Shown: positions 17,510 through 26,976, numbered from the stretch's first letter. The stretch is DNA of 64,000 nucleotides from Rhizobium rhizogenes NBRC 13257 (GCF_000696095.1 NZ_BAYX01000001.1:744001-808000); one strand, 5' to 3'. Translations and numbers: made by a program. The notes: generated by a model from the letters alone, not told the origin.

Positions 17510-18916
17510 ATGTTTCTTTCAGTTTTCGATGTTTTCAAGATCGGCGTCGGACCGTCCAGTTCGCACACGATGGGACCTATGTCGGCCGCGAATCGGTTTC
17601 TTGACCTCGTGCTGTCGAGCGAGTGGCCGCGGCCGTCCTCGAATGTGCATGTCGCCTCGATCAAGGTGAGCCTGCATGGCTCACTCGCCCATACGGGCAT
17701 CGGCCACGGCACGGGCAGGGCGGTGATTCTCGGCCTGATGGGCGAACGCCCGGATCAGGTCGATCCCGACCGGATGGATGCCGTTATCGACGAGGTCGAG
17801 CGCAGCGGCCGCATCACGCCGCCGGGGCATCCGGCCTACCAGTTTCAGCCGAAAACCGACTTGATCTTCGACAAGAAGGTGCCGCTGCCGGGCCATGCCA
17901 ACGGCATGAGCTTTTCCGCCTTCGACAAGGACGAGCGCCTGCTTGTCAAACGCATCTACTACTCCGTCGGCGGCGGCTTCGTTGTCACCGATACCGAGCT
18001 TGAACAGATGCGGGCCGACAAGAAGAAGGCGTCTTCCGGCGAACGCATTCCGTTCCCCTTTTCCACTGCCAAGCAGATGCTTGATATGGCCGAGCGTTCC
18101 GGTCTCTCGATAGCACAGATGAAGCGCGCCAATGAAGAGACGCGTATGAGCAGCGATGAACTCGATGCCGGGCTCGATCGTATCTGGATGGCGATGAGCA
18201 GCTGTATCGATCGCGGCTTGAAGGTCGATGGCATCATGCCGGGCGGCCTGAAGGTGCGCCGTCGCGCCCGCTCCATCCATGACAAGCTGCAGGAGGAATG
18301 GCGCAGCAACCGCATCAATCCGCTGCTCGCCAACGACTGGCTGAGCGTCTACGCCATGGCCGTCAATGAGGAGAACGCGGCCGGTGGTCGCGTCGTCACC
18401 GCGCCAACCAATGGGGCCGCTGGTGTCATCCCGGCGACGATCCGCTATTACCAGCACTTCCATGAAGACTGGGACCAGGACGGCATCCGCAATTACCTGC
18501 TGACAGCCGCCGCCGTCGGCGGCATCATCAAGCACAATGCCTCGATCTCCGGCGCCGAAGTCGGCTGTCAGGGCGAGGTGGGTTCGGCGGCTGCAATGGC
18601 GGCTGCGGGGCTTGCCGCCGTCATGGGCGCGTCTCCGGAGCAGATCGAAAATGCCGCCGAAATCGCCCTCGAACACCATCTCGGCATGACCTGCGACCCT
18701 GTCGCCGGCCTCGTGCAAGTACCCTGCATCGAGCGCAACGCGCTTGGCGCCGTCAAGGCCGTGACCGCCGCATCATTGGCCCTCAAGGGCGACGGCCAGC
18801 ATTTCGTGCCGCTTGACGCCTGTATCGAAACCATGCGCCAGACCGGCTACGACATGAGCGAGAAGTACAAGGAGACGTCGACAGGCGGTCTCGCTGTGAA
18901 TGTCGTCGAATGTTGA
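17510..18916 (+). CDS. sdaA: L-serine ammonia-lyase, iron-sulfur dependent
   Basis: The 468-residue single-chain enzyme deaminates L-serine to pyruvate using a [4Fe-4S] cluster. The start [19 protein letters not shown] is diagnostic of the beta part, and the cluster cysteines lie in [18 protein letters not shown] and [14 protein letters not shown]. Length is normal for the E. coli type. I start at the ATG at 17510, with GGAGG upstream, not at longer in-frame codons further 5'. Oxygen sensitivity is expected. Monocistronic by position. Confidence 0.95.
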   Translation: MFLSVFDVFKIGVGPSSSHTMGPMSAANRFLDLVLSSEWPRPSSNVHVASIKVSLHGSLAHTGIGHGTGRAVILGLMGERPDQVDPDRMDAVIDEVERSGRITPPGHPAYQFQPKTDLIFDKKVPLPGHANGMSFSAFDKDERLLVKRIYYSVGGGFVVTDTELEQMRADKKKASSGERIPFPFSTAKQMLDMAERSGLSIAQMKRANEETRMSSDELDAGLDRIWMAMSSCIDRGLKVDGIMPGGLKVRRRARSIHDKLQEEWRSNRINPLLANDWLSVYAMAVNEENAAGGRVVTAPTNGAAGVIPATIRYYQHFHEDWDQDGIRNYLLTAAAVGGIIKHNASISGAEVGCQGEVGSAAAMAAAGLAAVMGASPEQIENAAEIALEHHLGMTCDPVAGLVQVPCIERNALGAVKAVTAASLALKGDGQHFVPLDACIETMRQTGYDMSEKYKETSTGGLAVNVVEC

Positions 18917-19029
18917 ATCAGAATATTAGAGGCATTGCTTCACGCAACAGGTGAGGTGGGCAATGAGGGCCGGTTAACGGGTAGCTTTCAAACCGCCCAA
19001 CCGAGTTCTTTTCCTGTAGTTCTTTGGCA

Positions 19030-19503
19030 TCAACGGTCTTTACCCTGCGAATGCAGGATCATCGTGGCTAAACGCCGTTGTAAAGCGGGCGGTTCGAACT
19101 CCATCCGCACGGAGCCAAGAGCGTAGCACATTGCCGCCGTGAACGGCATCCAAGGTCCCAATAGATCAAGCAGAGCATCGGACATCATATCCTCCAGCGG
19201 CCCGACGCCTAATTGACCGAGTGCTTGCTTGTGATCGGGCAAGCGGGCTTGCGCGATAATGGCAAGGACCCGTTTCAAGACGACGTCCGCCTCGCTTGAC
19301 GAATAATCGTTCGTTGACCACCAATACGTGTCGGGATCAGCAAGATAAGCTTGAACATAGGCGTCTGCACTGCCGGGTGGTTGCTCCATTTCCGGCAGAT
19401 CCACCCATGAAGTATCCGATGCAATTTCATGTGGCGTGAAGGCATTATTCGACGAGGCATCCTGGCGGTGTCTTTTCGACGGCTGTTTTCGATGGTCCAC
19501 CAT
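19030..19503 (-). CDS. Hypothetical protein
   Basis: The 157-residue protein has a basic N-terminus (DHRKQPSKRHRQD) and a helical, acidic remainder with QALGQLGVGPLEDMMSDALLDLLGP, a pattern I weakly associate with DUF6869-type proteins. I chose the ATG at 19503 because AGGGGGCG stands six bases upstream. No membrane segment or signal peptide. No function can be given. It has a somewhat lower GC content than its neighbours. Confidence 0.55.
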   Translation of the reverse strand: MVDHRKQPSKRHRQDASSNNAFTPHEIASDTSWVDLPEMEQPPGSADAYVQAYLADPDTYWWSTNDYSSSEADVVLKRVLAIIAQARLPDHKQALGQLGVGPLEDMMSDALLDLLGPWMPFTAAMCYALGSVRMEFEPPALQRRLATMILHSQGKDR

Positions 19504-19652
19504 GATTACGCCCCCTATAAGCTCCAACTGGATACCAAATCATATTCCTCGATCAATCGCACCATGCACGGCCCGGACAGAATGATATCGAGTTTGTGGA
19601 CACGTGACGTGAAAAGCTTGACGCTGCCGGTCAAAAGGATTTCAACGGCGTT

Positions 19653-20087
19653 ATGGCTTTGCATCTGATCAAATTATGCGTGGGCGCTGACTCGCTTGAG
19701 GATCTGCGCGAATGGGTTTCCGAACGGGCGATGAGCGCTATTGCCGCCGGCTTGGAGCCACATACGACCCATACAACCCGCATGGTGCCGAAGCGCATGG
19801 ATGAGCTGCTGGATGGCGGCTCGCTCTATTGGGTGATCAAAGGGCAGGTGCAGGCGCGGCAAAAGCTGCTCGGTATCGAAACCTTCACCGATGTCGACGG
19901 CATTCATCGCTGCCGGCTGATTCTCGATCCGAGCGTCGTCGAAACCGCCGGACAGCCCCGCAGGGCTTTTCAGGGTTGGCGTTACCTGCCGCAGGATGAC
20001 GTGCCGCGCGACCTCGACAGTCTCGGCGGCGTTGCCGAGTTGCCCGCGGATTTGAGACGCGAGCTTTCCGAATTGGGATTGCTGTAG
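19653..20087 (+). CDS. DUF1489 family protein
   Basis: The 144-residue protein has the DUF1489 pattern: MALHLIKLCVG start, HTTRMVPKR, GSLYWVIKGQVQARQ, and the CRLILDP and PRRAFQGWRYL blocks near the C-terminus. The family is widespread and conserved in alphaproteobacteria, with no known function. Single gene, convergent with the next. Confidence 0.85.
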   Translation: MALHLIKLCVGADSLEDLREWVSERAMSAIAAGLEPHTTHTTRMVPKRMDELLDGGSLYWVIKGQVQARQKLLGIETFTDVDGIHRCRLILDPSVVETAGQPRRAFQGWRYLPQDDVPRDLDSLGGVAELPADLRRELSELGLL

Positions 20088-20096
20088 AGCGGGCGC

Positions 20097-20372
20097 TCAG
20101 CGCACCCGCAGCTGCACCGGTGCCTGGCCGTTCGGCGAGGTGATGTGCAGTCGAATATTGGCTTCCGGCTGCGAATAACGCCAGGCGCGCGCGCCATGGC
20201 AGAGCAGGATGCCGATCAGGTCTTTCGTCTTACTGCGCGAACGCGAACGGTTGAGACCCAGATCGGCCAGCCGCAATGCCGCTTCATGCAGCGGATGAAG
20301 GGCAAAGCCCTTCTGTTTGGTCTTTCCCGCGCCATCGAGCGAGAAACCTGGAAAGTTCTCGTTCATCGCCAT
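20097..20372 (-). CDS. Hypothetical small protein
   Basis: About 91 residues, soluble and basic, with an Arg/Ser-rich patch (GLNRSRSRSKTKDLIG) and no recognised domain. The ATG at 20372 has GGGGA seven bases upstream. It is located between the convergent DUF1489 gene and the upstream D,D-carboxypeptidase gene. Coding is plausible from start context and length but not proven. Confidence 0.5.
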   Translation of the reverse strand: MAMNENFPGFSLDGAGKTKQKGFALHPLHEAALRLADLGLNRSRSRSKTKDLIGILLCHGARAWRYSQPEANIRLHITSPNGQAPVQLRVR

Positions 20373-20501
20373 CTTATATCCCCGCAACACATTACAAACT
20401 CAGGGCCGGCCCGATACACATCCGGGACCGGAAAGCCGGGCGTCGCCACGCGAAACCCGGCAATCTATTGACAATGCGGCACGAAAACCGTGTCCACATT
20501 C

Positions 20502-22025
20502 CTATTCCAAACTTGCCCAGCACTTCACGCCGGCCTTCTTGAGCGCCTTGCAGGCGTTGACCGCCGCATTCTGGTCTCCAAAGCCACCGAAGCGGGCGCG
20601 ATAGCCGTTGTCATAGGCAACTGCGTAAGCCTTTGCCGAGCGCAATGCCTTGCCGCCCTTGCTCTTGGCTCTGTCGAGCAGATCGTCGGCGCCGTCCTTG
20701 CTGGAGGAAACACCGATCTGAACGACCCAGCCGGTCGGGCCTTTCTCAGCCTTGCTCGCCTTGGCAAGCTTTTCAGGCTTGTCCGCCTTCTCGGCCTTTT
20801 CGACCTTCTGCGGCTTGATGATCTTCGTATCAGACTTGGAAGTCGAAGCGGTCGTCAGCGTATCGACATCATCCTCGCTGGTCTCGTCCGAGGCGGTCGG
20901 CGCTATGGAGGCGACTTCGTCGGATGCGGCGCGGTGCTTCTGCTTGCTCGCAAGCAGCGGATTGCTGGATTTCGGCGCGACCGCGGCAAAAGCGGCGGCG
21001 CTGGATGGCTGCTGATCGTCTTCTACCTCGGCGCTTTCGACCTTGCTCGCCTTCACACTGCCAGCCGCCGCCATGCGGGCGCTCGCAGCCTGGATATTTG
21101 GCGTTTCCGCCACGGTCTGGGCAACCACGTTGGACGAAATATGCTTGGTCGATGCGACCGGCAGATAGGTCGCGATCAGCTTGCGCATCTGGTTGTCGCG
21201 GGCCGGCGTCGAAGCGCCACCGAGCACGACGCCGACGATCGAACGACCGTCGACTTTGACAGAAGTCGCAAGATTGTAGCCGGCGGCGCGCGTGTAACCG
21301 GTCTTGATGCCATCGACGCCACGGACCGAGCCGAGCAGGTGGTTGTGTCCGGGGATTACTCTGTTGCCGAGACGAAAACTCGTCGTGGAGAAGAGGCCGT
21401 AATATTGCGGAAAGTGCTCGCGCAGGGCGATGCCGAGGCGGGCCTGATCGCGCGCCGTGGTCATCTGCGCGGTGTTCGGCAGGCCGTTCGGGTTGCGATA
21501 GGTCGTGCGCGTCATGCCGAGCATGCGTGCCTTGTCATTCATCATGCGGGCGAAATTGTCTTCCGAGCCGCCGAGCATTTCGCCGAGCGCCATGGCCGCA
21601 TCGTTGGCCGACTTGGTAACAATGCCGAGGATTGCTTCGCGAACGGTAACCGACCGGCCGGTGCCGATGCCAAGCTTCGTCGGCGCCTGCATGGCCGCAT
21701 TCTTCGAAAAGACCACCGGCGTATCGAGAGTGATCCGACCGGATTCGAGCGCCTCGAAGGTCAGGTATACCGTCATCATCTTGGTCAGCGATGCGGGGTA
21801 GTGAAGTGTGTCGGCATTCTCGCTGTAGAGAACATTGCCGGTATTCGCATCGATGACGATGCCCGCATATTTCGAGCCACCGGCTGCGTACGACGCATCA
21901 ACGGTCATGGTTATCGTCGCCGTCGAAACTGCGAGACCAAACAGCATCTTCGCCAGAAACTTGCCGGAGTGCGATGAGGATGCGGAAAATTTTGATCTGG
22001 ACACTACTTCACTCTCTGCTTGCAT
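20502..22025 (-). CDS. D-alanyl-D-alanine carboxypeptidase with SPOR domain
   Basis: The 507-residue protein is a class C low-molecular-mass penicillin-binding protein (peptidase S11). After an N-terminal signal sequence it has the active-site motifs SLTK (Ser79, Lys82), SAN (139-141) and KTG (241-243). A Lys/Ala/Glu-rich linker (about 330-430) leads to a C-terminal SPOR domain (WVQIGVSSSKDGADDLL to the end) that binds denuded glycan at the division septum. It trims stem peptides in the periplasm, likely at septa or poles. Such SPOR-tailed carboxypeptidases occur in rhizobia. Confidence 0.93.
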   Translation of the reverse strand: MQAESEVVSRSKFSASSSHSGKFLAKMLFGLAVSTATITMTVDASYAAGGSKYAGIVIDANTGNVLYSENADTLHYPASLTKMMTVYLTFEALESGRITLDTPVVFSKNAAMQAPTKLGIGTGRSVTVREAILGIVTKSANDAAMALGEMLGGSEDNFARMMNDKARMLGMTRTTYRNPNGLPNTAQMTTARDQARLGIALREHFPQYYGLFSTTSFRLGNRVIPGHNHLLGSVRGVDGIKTGYTRAAGYNLATSVKVDGRSIVGVVLGGASTPARDNQMRKLIATYLPVASTKHISSNVVAQTVAETPNIQAASARMAAAGSVKASKVESAEVEDDQQPSSAAAFAAVAPKSSNPLLASKQKHRAASDEVASIAPTASDETSEDDVDTLTTASTSKSDTKIIKPQKVEKAEKADKPEKLAKASKAEKGPTGWVVQIGVSSSKDGADDLLDRAKSKGGKALRSAKAYAVAYDNGYRARFGGFGDQNAAVNACKALKKAGVKCWASLE

Positions 22026-22142
22026 TTACGGTCTCGATTATCCGGCCGCCGCCTCCATGAACGTCCGTTGGGTTCCAACGTAGGGGCTTAGCGTTACCAA
22101 TCGGTTTATGATGAACAGTTGGTTTCAAATTTTGGCACCATT

Positions 22143-22913
22143 TTAGCCGTCGCTCGCGGAAATACCGCCGGCGTCTGGTGCGTCGATGAGGTGGGATTTG
22201 ACAAAGCCCTGGACGACCGCATCCATTGCCTGCCAGTCGGCAAGCTGATTGGCGGAAAAGCGGTAGAGGACGCTCAGATCCTTGCCGACCTTAACGTCTC
22301 TCTGGCAGTCGCCGCTGGTCGCAAGGTCAGGCGAGGCGGGCAGGATGCAGCGAACAACATAATCAGGCTCGCCGGCGCGTGGCGCGGTCAGAAGCACTTC
22401 GCCGCTATAGCCGGCATCGGCGCGGAGCGGATGCGCTGTCAGGCCATGCGGACCGGCAAAGGCCTGCCCCTCCATCAAATGCGAATAGATCGGCTCCAGC
22501 CGGCCCGACATGTCGCGCGACATGGTGCTCTGGCTGATCTGGAGGAAGATCAACGAGGAGGATTGGGAAGTATCGTCGAAACGCAGCCGGTCGACATCAC
22601 TGTAGCCCTGCATCTGCGGCCAGGTCATATAGAGATCGACGCGTTCGGCGATGCCGTTTGCGCGTTCGCTCGGAAAGCGGATCGTATTGGCACCAAGGCG
22701 CAACGTGTCTTCGCCGATCGTCACGGTGATCGGCCTGATGCTGTCGGTGTGGCCCGCAAGCGAAATCTTCTCGCCGAGCCAGCGGCCTCCGATGGTGATT
22801 GCCACGGTCAGTGCTGCGAGCACGGCAACACCGGCGGTCAGACGATAAACCAGGCCGCTCGAAATCAGCGGCTGTTCGTCGATCATGGAGGTGGACGACA
22901 GAGGAGGGGCCAT
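22143..22913 (-). CDS. Conserved membrane-anchored protein of unknown function
   Basis: About 256 residues with one N-terminal membrane helix (LVYRLTAGVAVLAALTVAIT) and a large exported domain with no motif I recognise; it contains one Cys pair (VRCILPASPDLATSGDC) that could form a disulfide. I chose the ATG at 22913 (MAPPLSSTS), GAAGG upstream. It lies downstream of a 336-bp intergenic region and upstream of the carboxypeptidase on the same strand. Type II topology is inferred. Confidence 0.65.
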   Translation of the reverse strand: MAPPLSSTSMIDEQPLISSGLVYRLTAGVAVLAALTVAITIGGRWLGEKISLAGHTDSIRPITVTIGEDTLRLGANTIRFPSERANGIAERVDLYMTWPQMQGYSDVDRLRFDDTSQSSSLIFLQISQSTMSRDMSGRLEPIYSHLMEGQAFAGPHGLTAHPLRADAGYSGEVLLTAPRAGEPDYVVRCILPASPDLATSGDCQRDVKVGKDLSVLYRFSANQLADWQAMDAVVQGFVKSHLIDAPDAGGISASDG

Positions 22914-23249
22914 GCTCTTGCCTTCGGTTCCAACCCGCATCGGTCATCATCGTCGGTGACATATCCGCTGCGGCAAGAGACCCCTGATGAGTCCCGATGT
23001 GGAATGATTGCCGCCTTCATGGTTAATGAGTGATTAATAGTGTGTCAGCTTGCATATTTAATCGCGGATATGCTCTCGCGATTGTCTGGATGATTTTTCG
23101 ATGTGATGTGCCCGGAAACGAAAAGAGCCGTTCCCGGGACAGTGGGAACGGCTCCGAGGCGCCGGTCGGAACAGAAATCTGGGGACGGACCGGGCCCTTA
23201 CTCACGCCGCCAACGCTAGGCCGCCGGCGGTCGCAAGGAGGAGAATGAC
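22914..23249. other. Intergenic region of 336 bp
   Basis: Between two leftward genes. It holds a strong terminator for the upstream protease gene (23121-23153) and an AT-rich stretch (about 23025-23095) that probably contains the promoter of the membrane-anchored protein gene. No convincing coding sequence or RNA was seen. Confidence 0.6.
23121..23153 (-). terminator. Intrinsic terminator
   Basis: Perfect 11-bp stem: GAGCCGTTCCC (23125-23135) and GGGAACGGCTC (23143-23153) with a 7-base loop; on the minus strand it is followed by TTTTCGTTT. It ends the BTLCP protease transcript about 100 bases after its stop. Confidence 0.85.
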
Positions 23250-23855
23250 TTACTTCAAGCTGCCGACAGCGACCGCGCGACCATCTTGTATCTTAACCCA
23301 ACGAGCCGGATCATCGGCGGACTGACGCTTCAGGAAGGTGTATTCGGTCTCCGACCAGAGCTTCACCTTGTTGCGCATATTGTCGAGGACGAAGTCGCCG
23401 CGATCGGTGCGTACCGTCAGGACGGCATGACCTTCACCATTCGGCTGCAGCACGACGGTCATCAGCAGGTCGGAAGGGGAAAAGCCAGCGTCGATCAGGT
23501 CTTTGCGCTTCAGGAGCGCGAAATCCTCGCAATCGCCCGCTGTGGTCGGGATCGCCCATTTTTCCTCGACGCCATAGAGGTCCATGTCCGTCATCGGCCG
23601 GATTGTCGTGTTGACCGCATAGTTGATCTTCACGATCGTCTTCCAGCGATCCTCGGTAAGGATGGCTGGACCGGCATCGCCGCCGGCATAGGAGCATTCA
23701 GTCGGATTTTCCCTGCAGAACTGGTAATGGCCGATCGGCGGCGCAGCATCGCCGGTGATCGTCATATTGGCAGGCGCCGCATGGGCGAGGCCGAGACAGC
23801 CGAAGGTGAAGAGAGCTACTGCGGCATATCCGCGAAGAAGAAATTGAAAGCTCAT
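23250..23855 (-). CDS. Transglutaminase-like cysteine protease (BTLCP)
   Basis: The 201-residue exported protein has a signal peptide (cleaved near AHA, residue 26) and the triad of bacterial transglutaminase-like cysteine proteases: Cys109 in TTAGDCEDFALLKR, His143 in GEGHAVLTV, Asp158 in FVLDNM. Relatives of this family (LapG in Pseudomonas) cleave large adhesins in the periplasm under c-di-GMP control; no LapD-like partner is in the window. A strong terminator follows it. Role inferred by family only. Confidence 0.85.
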   Translation of the reverse strand: MSFQFLLRGYAAVALFTFGCLGLAHAAPANMTITGDAAPPIGHYQFCRENPTECSYAGGDAGPAILTEDRWKTIVKINYAVNTTIRPMTDMDLYGVEEKWAIPTTAGDCEDFALLKRKDLIDAGFSPSDLLMTVVLQPNGEGHAVLTVRTDRGDFVLDNMRNKVKLWSETEYTFLKRQSADDPARWVKIQDGRAVAVGSLK

Positions 23856-24255
23856 GTCCGTGTCCCTTTTTTATTGGGACCAGAATGACATGCAGGCTTT
23901 TACCCCACGCAAAATTACGTAGTCAAATTAAGTACTTAGTTTATTCAAACACGCGTCGAATTGTCGTAAAATGAGAATAAAATTTGAATCAAATTTGAAG
24001 TGATTTCCATCGGAATTCCAAAATCCTCCCGCGTTTGCCGCCGTGATTGGAATTCTCATATCCAATTGTTTTTGAATGACTTTCTTTTTAAGTGCTAAAA
24101 TTAGCCGAACAGCTTGTTCACCCGAGGCGTTAATATAGCAGGGCCGACGCCCTGTCTCCGCACATAGCAGAGGCCATCCGAATGCCCGGAATTTCCTCGT
24201 ATTGTGCCATTTCGGGACGGTGCGCAGAAAAATATTTTTGATTTTTTTACTGCCC
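23856..24255. other. AT-rich intergenic region of 400 bp
   Basis: The region between pip and the protease gene is clearly richer in A and T than its surroundings (about 23920-24100). It contains a 9-bp perfect inverted repeat, GAATTCCAA (24013-24021) and TTGGAATTC (24047-24055), and short tandem CAAATTT units around 23980-24000. It should hold the promoter of the leftward protease gene. Reading frames across it have no recognisable product. Confidence 0.5.
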
Positions 24256-25218
24256 TCAGGCGAGTGCGCGAAATGCATCCGTCGCCTCGACAATGGCTGC
24301 CGCCATCTCGGACGTCTCTGGCGAATGAGCCGCGTTGGGCACGACCACCAGACGTGCCGTGGGCCAGGCCCGCGACAATTCCCATGCGGTGACGACGGGT
24401 CCCTCCAGATCGAGGCGGCCCTGGATCATCGTACAAGGGATGCCGGCAAGCCGATGGACATTCCGCAATATCTGTTCGTCTTCCATCCAACCGCGATGGT
24501 GGAAGTAGTGGGTGATGATACGGGCTCTTGCGATGACATAGCGTGAATCAGCCCAGCGGTCTGAAAGCGTCGCCCGTGGATCGACCAGAATATTGGCCGA
24601 TTCCCATTCGTGCCAGTCCCTGGCGGCCTTGAGATGGACGGCAGGATCTGGGTCGCGGAGCAGTTGATAATAAGCCGCGACGAGATCGCCATCGCGCTGG
24701 CTCTCTGGAACACCTGCGCGAAATCGCTCCCATTCCTCGGGAAAGAAACGAGCAAGCCCTTTGTAAAGCCAATCGATCTCGGATTGTCGGGTCGTGGTCA
24801 CGCCAGCAACGATAAGGGCTACGACGTGCTCCGGATGTGCCTGAGCATAGACCAAAGCCAGGGTACATCCCCAGGAATTGCCGTAGACCAACCAACGCTC
24901 GATGCCGAGAAAGAGCCTTAGCCGCTCGATATCGGCAACCAGGTGCCATGTGATATTGGCAGAAAGATCGCTCTCCGGCTCTGACGCGTGCGGCAGACTG
25001 TTGCCACAGCCGCGCTGGTCGAACTGGATAATGCGATAATGTTGCGGATCGAAGAAGCGGCGGGCGCCGGCGGAACTGCCGGATCCGGGACCACCATGCA
25101 GGATGACAACGGGAACGCCGTTCGGATTGCCCGACTGCATCCAGTAAATGCTGTTGGCGTCGCCAACACCGAGCATGCCCTGATCGTAGGGCTCGATTTC
25201 CGGATAAAGCGTCTTCAT
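24256..25218 (-). CDS. pip: Proline iminopeptidase
   Basis: The 320-residue alpha/beta hydrolase of family S33 removes N-terminal proline from peptides. HGGPGSG (41-47) forms the oxyanion hole, FDQRGCGNSLPH is the family signature, and the nucleophile is Ser115 in GNSWGCTLA. The start MKTLYPEIEPYDQGML fits the family. Full length, cytosolic. An AT-rich region follows its stop. Confidence 0.93.
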   Translation of the reverse strand: MKTLYPEIEPYDQGMLGVGDANSIYWMQSGNPNGVPVVILHGGPGSGSSAGARRFFDPQHYRIIQFDQRGCGNSLPHASEPESDLSANITWHLVADIERLRLFLGIERWLVYGNSWGCTLALVYAQAHPEHVVALIVAGVTTTRQSEIDWLYKGLARFFPEEWERFRAGVPESQRDGDLVAAYYQLLRDPDPAVHLKAARDWHEWESANILVDPRATLSDRWADSRYVIARARIITHYFHHRGWMEDEQILRNVHRLAGIPCTMIQGRLDLEGPVVTAWELSRAWPTARLVVVPNAAHSPETSEMAAAIVEATDAFRALA

Positions 25219-25289
25219 CGGCGGCCACGCGGATAGAGGAGGTGAAGCGCCTCTGTCTCTAGAGAGAACGTGACGTCAGAATGACGGGA

Positions 25290-25919
25290 TCAGAGGAATT
25301 CGCGCAAGGTCTCGCGCGATTGCAGCGAGAGAAACTCGATTGCGACGCCTTCCATGAAGTGACGCACGACGCGGCCACGCATATTGCCGAGACGAACAGG
25401 CGTTCCGATCGGTGGGCGAGCCTCGACGTCAACGGCCGCACCCGACAGCGACAGATCCATGATGCGGCAGACATAGAGAGTGCCGTCTTCCAGGGTCAAT
25501 TCGCTGGTGGTGGAGCGCGGCGTCAAGCGATCATGGCGGCGATCCTCCGGAAGGCCAAGCTCATGCTTGTTGGCAAGCCAGGTAAGCTGGGCGGCAAGCT
25601 TCTCGCGCTTGCGGTCGGTCGCGTTGATCGACATGCTGAAGCCACGACCATCGACGGCGACCACATTGCCCTCGACCCGGCCAAGATGATCGATATAGGC
25701 CACGATGCGCTCATTGGCGCGCGGACGTCCCAGGCAGGTGACATACATGTCGCCGGGCGACATCTCTGTGACCAGGCACTCATACTCTTCATAACTGGCC
25801 AGCATCAGACGGCCCTGCATATTGATCGGAACCCGCTGAAAGGTCCGCTGATCATTGCGGGGCGCACCTCCTACCATCTGGTTGGGCCGCGTCGTCTGAG
25901 CTGGCTGGAATGAATGCAT
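25290..25919 (-). CDS. PilZ-domain protein (tandem, one degenerate)
   Basis: The 209-residue protein has two PilZ-like halves. The C-terminal one keeps both c-di-GMP motifs, RLTPR (131-135) and DLSLSG (155-160). The N-terminal one keeps RTFQR (25-29) but has EMSPGD where DxSxxG is expected. It should be a soluble c-di-GMP receptor with one functional binding site. A PAS_5 gene lies just upstream on the same strand; the BTLCP protease gene, whose family acts in c-di-GMP systems, is 2 kb away. Downstream partner unknown. Confidence 0.85.
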   Translation of the reverse strand: MHSFQPAQTTRPNQMVGGAPRNDQRTFQRVPINMQGRLMLASYEEYECLVTEMSPGDMYVTCLGRPRANERIVAYIDHLGRVEGNVVAVDGRGFSMSINATDRKREKLAAQLTWLANKHELGLPEDRRHDRLTPRSTTSELTLEDGTLYVCRIMDLSLSGAAVDVEARPPIGTPVRLGNMRGRVVRHFMEGVAIEFLSLQSRETLREFL

Positions 25920-26037
25920 GAAAGGGCTTCTTCAACCGATTATGTTTATTACAATCTTTAGCCGAACTTTCTTAAGGTAAGGTTGTCTTTGCCGAGGAAT
26001 GACTGAGAAGTGACGGATGAATTTGTGCCGCGATGGG

Positions 26038-26667
26038 TCATCCGGCGCGCGAATCGTGCATGCCCGTTTTCAGGTTCAGTACCCGGCGCATTAATCCACC
26101 AAACCGAGCGCCATCCCGAGGGGCGATCGGATCGGTGGGTTGCGGATGCGATGGCTGTTCGGCGGCGCGGGCAGGGCGGTCGTAAAGCAGGCGGCTGCGG
26201 TCAAGCGCCAGGAACTCCAGACGCTCGCTGCCGAGCCATGCCGTATGGGCCACCGGCGTTAGACAGCCGAGCAAACGATCGCAGACATCGCCCGACGAAC
26301 GCAGCGGCATCAGCACCATTTCAAAGGCCATATGGCGGCCGCTGATGCTGTAGCCGGTCGCATTGATCAAGGCGGGAACCACATGCGTCATAACGCCCGT
26401 CGCAATACGCATTGGGTCGTCGATCTGGCTGCCCGCCCAAAGTGCGGCAAAGCTCTCACCACGAATTTCGCGCCCCATGAGACTGCAAATCGCCGTCCCG
26501 GCCAGCCGGAAACGTGGTGTATCATTCGGCAAGAGTTCGAGAATGAAGAGCTCCGGCAGGATATGGCGAACCGCCGAGGGCTGTATCAAATTGCGCAAGG
26601 GGGCATCCGCGTTGCCGCGCAATTGCTCCCAATAGGTAAATATCTCGATGCTCGTCTTCTGGCGCAT
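26038..26667 (-). CDS. PAS_5-family protein
   Basis: About 209 residues. The N-terminal part matches the PAS_5 family common in rhizobia: IEIFTYWEQLRGNADAPLRNLIQPSAVRHILPELFILEL, then PRFRLAGTAICSLMGREIRGESF. The C-terminal 60 residues are basic, proline-rich and probably disordered. It is a likely sensor or adaptor without an output domain. The start could be the ATG at 26667 (chosen) or at 26685; neither has a strong ribosome-binding site. It is followed by the PilZ gene 118 bp downstream. Confidence 0.75.
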   Translation of the reverse strand: MRQKTSIEIFTYWEQLRGNADAPLRNLIQPSAVRHILPELFILELLPNDTPRFRLAGTAICSLMGREIRGESFAALWAGSQIDDPMRIATGVMTHVVPALINATGYSISGRHMAFEMVLMPLRSSGDVCDRLLGCLTPVAHTAWLGSERLEFLALDRSRLLYDRPARAAEQPSHPQPTDPIAPRDGARFGGLMRRVLNLKTGMHDSRAG

Positions 26668-26798
26668 GACGCGTCGGTGTCCCATTTCAGTTCAAATACC
26701 GGGGCGCTCATCGCCCTTGCACCTTGCCTTGCTTATTTCATGCCAACGCCGAGCCGTTAGGGTTAACAAAGGGTATCGTTTGCCTTTCGCGAGCCTGA

Positions 26799-26923
26799 AT
26801 GGGAGAAATATCCCATCACTTCACGAGGTGACCTTCAGCACAAAGTCTTTCGGGCGTAGGATGCAAGCCATCGCTGTGAACGCCCGAGCAAGCCGTCCAC
26901 CTCAGTTGGGCGGCTTTTTTTTT
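26799..26923 (+). ncRNA. Candidate structured RNA (sRNA or leader attenuator)
   Basis: Four hairpins follow one another: ATGGGA/TCCCAT (26799-26816), TCACTT/GAGGTGA with a CACG loop (26816-26831), TCGGGCG/CGCCCGA (26850-26887, enclosing a smaller GATG/CATC stem), and an intrinsic terminator (26891-26923). No coding gene ends here on this strand. It is either an independent small RNA ending 53 bases before the rhomboid start, or a premature terminator in the rhomboid leader. The 5' end is unknown and may lie near 26760. Confidence 0.6.
26890..26923 (+). terminator. Intrinsic terminator upstream of rhomboid gene
   Basis: Stem AGCCGTCC (26891-26898) pairs with GGGCGGCT (26908-26915) through one T-G pair, followed by nine Ts. 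Strong by eye. It ends the candidate RNA. Confidence 0.85.
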
Positions 26924-26976
26924 GACGGTCGCTGCTGTATGTCTCGAGTCCCTTTTTGAGGATCTCAGAGCAAGAC

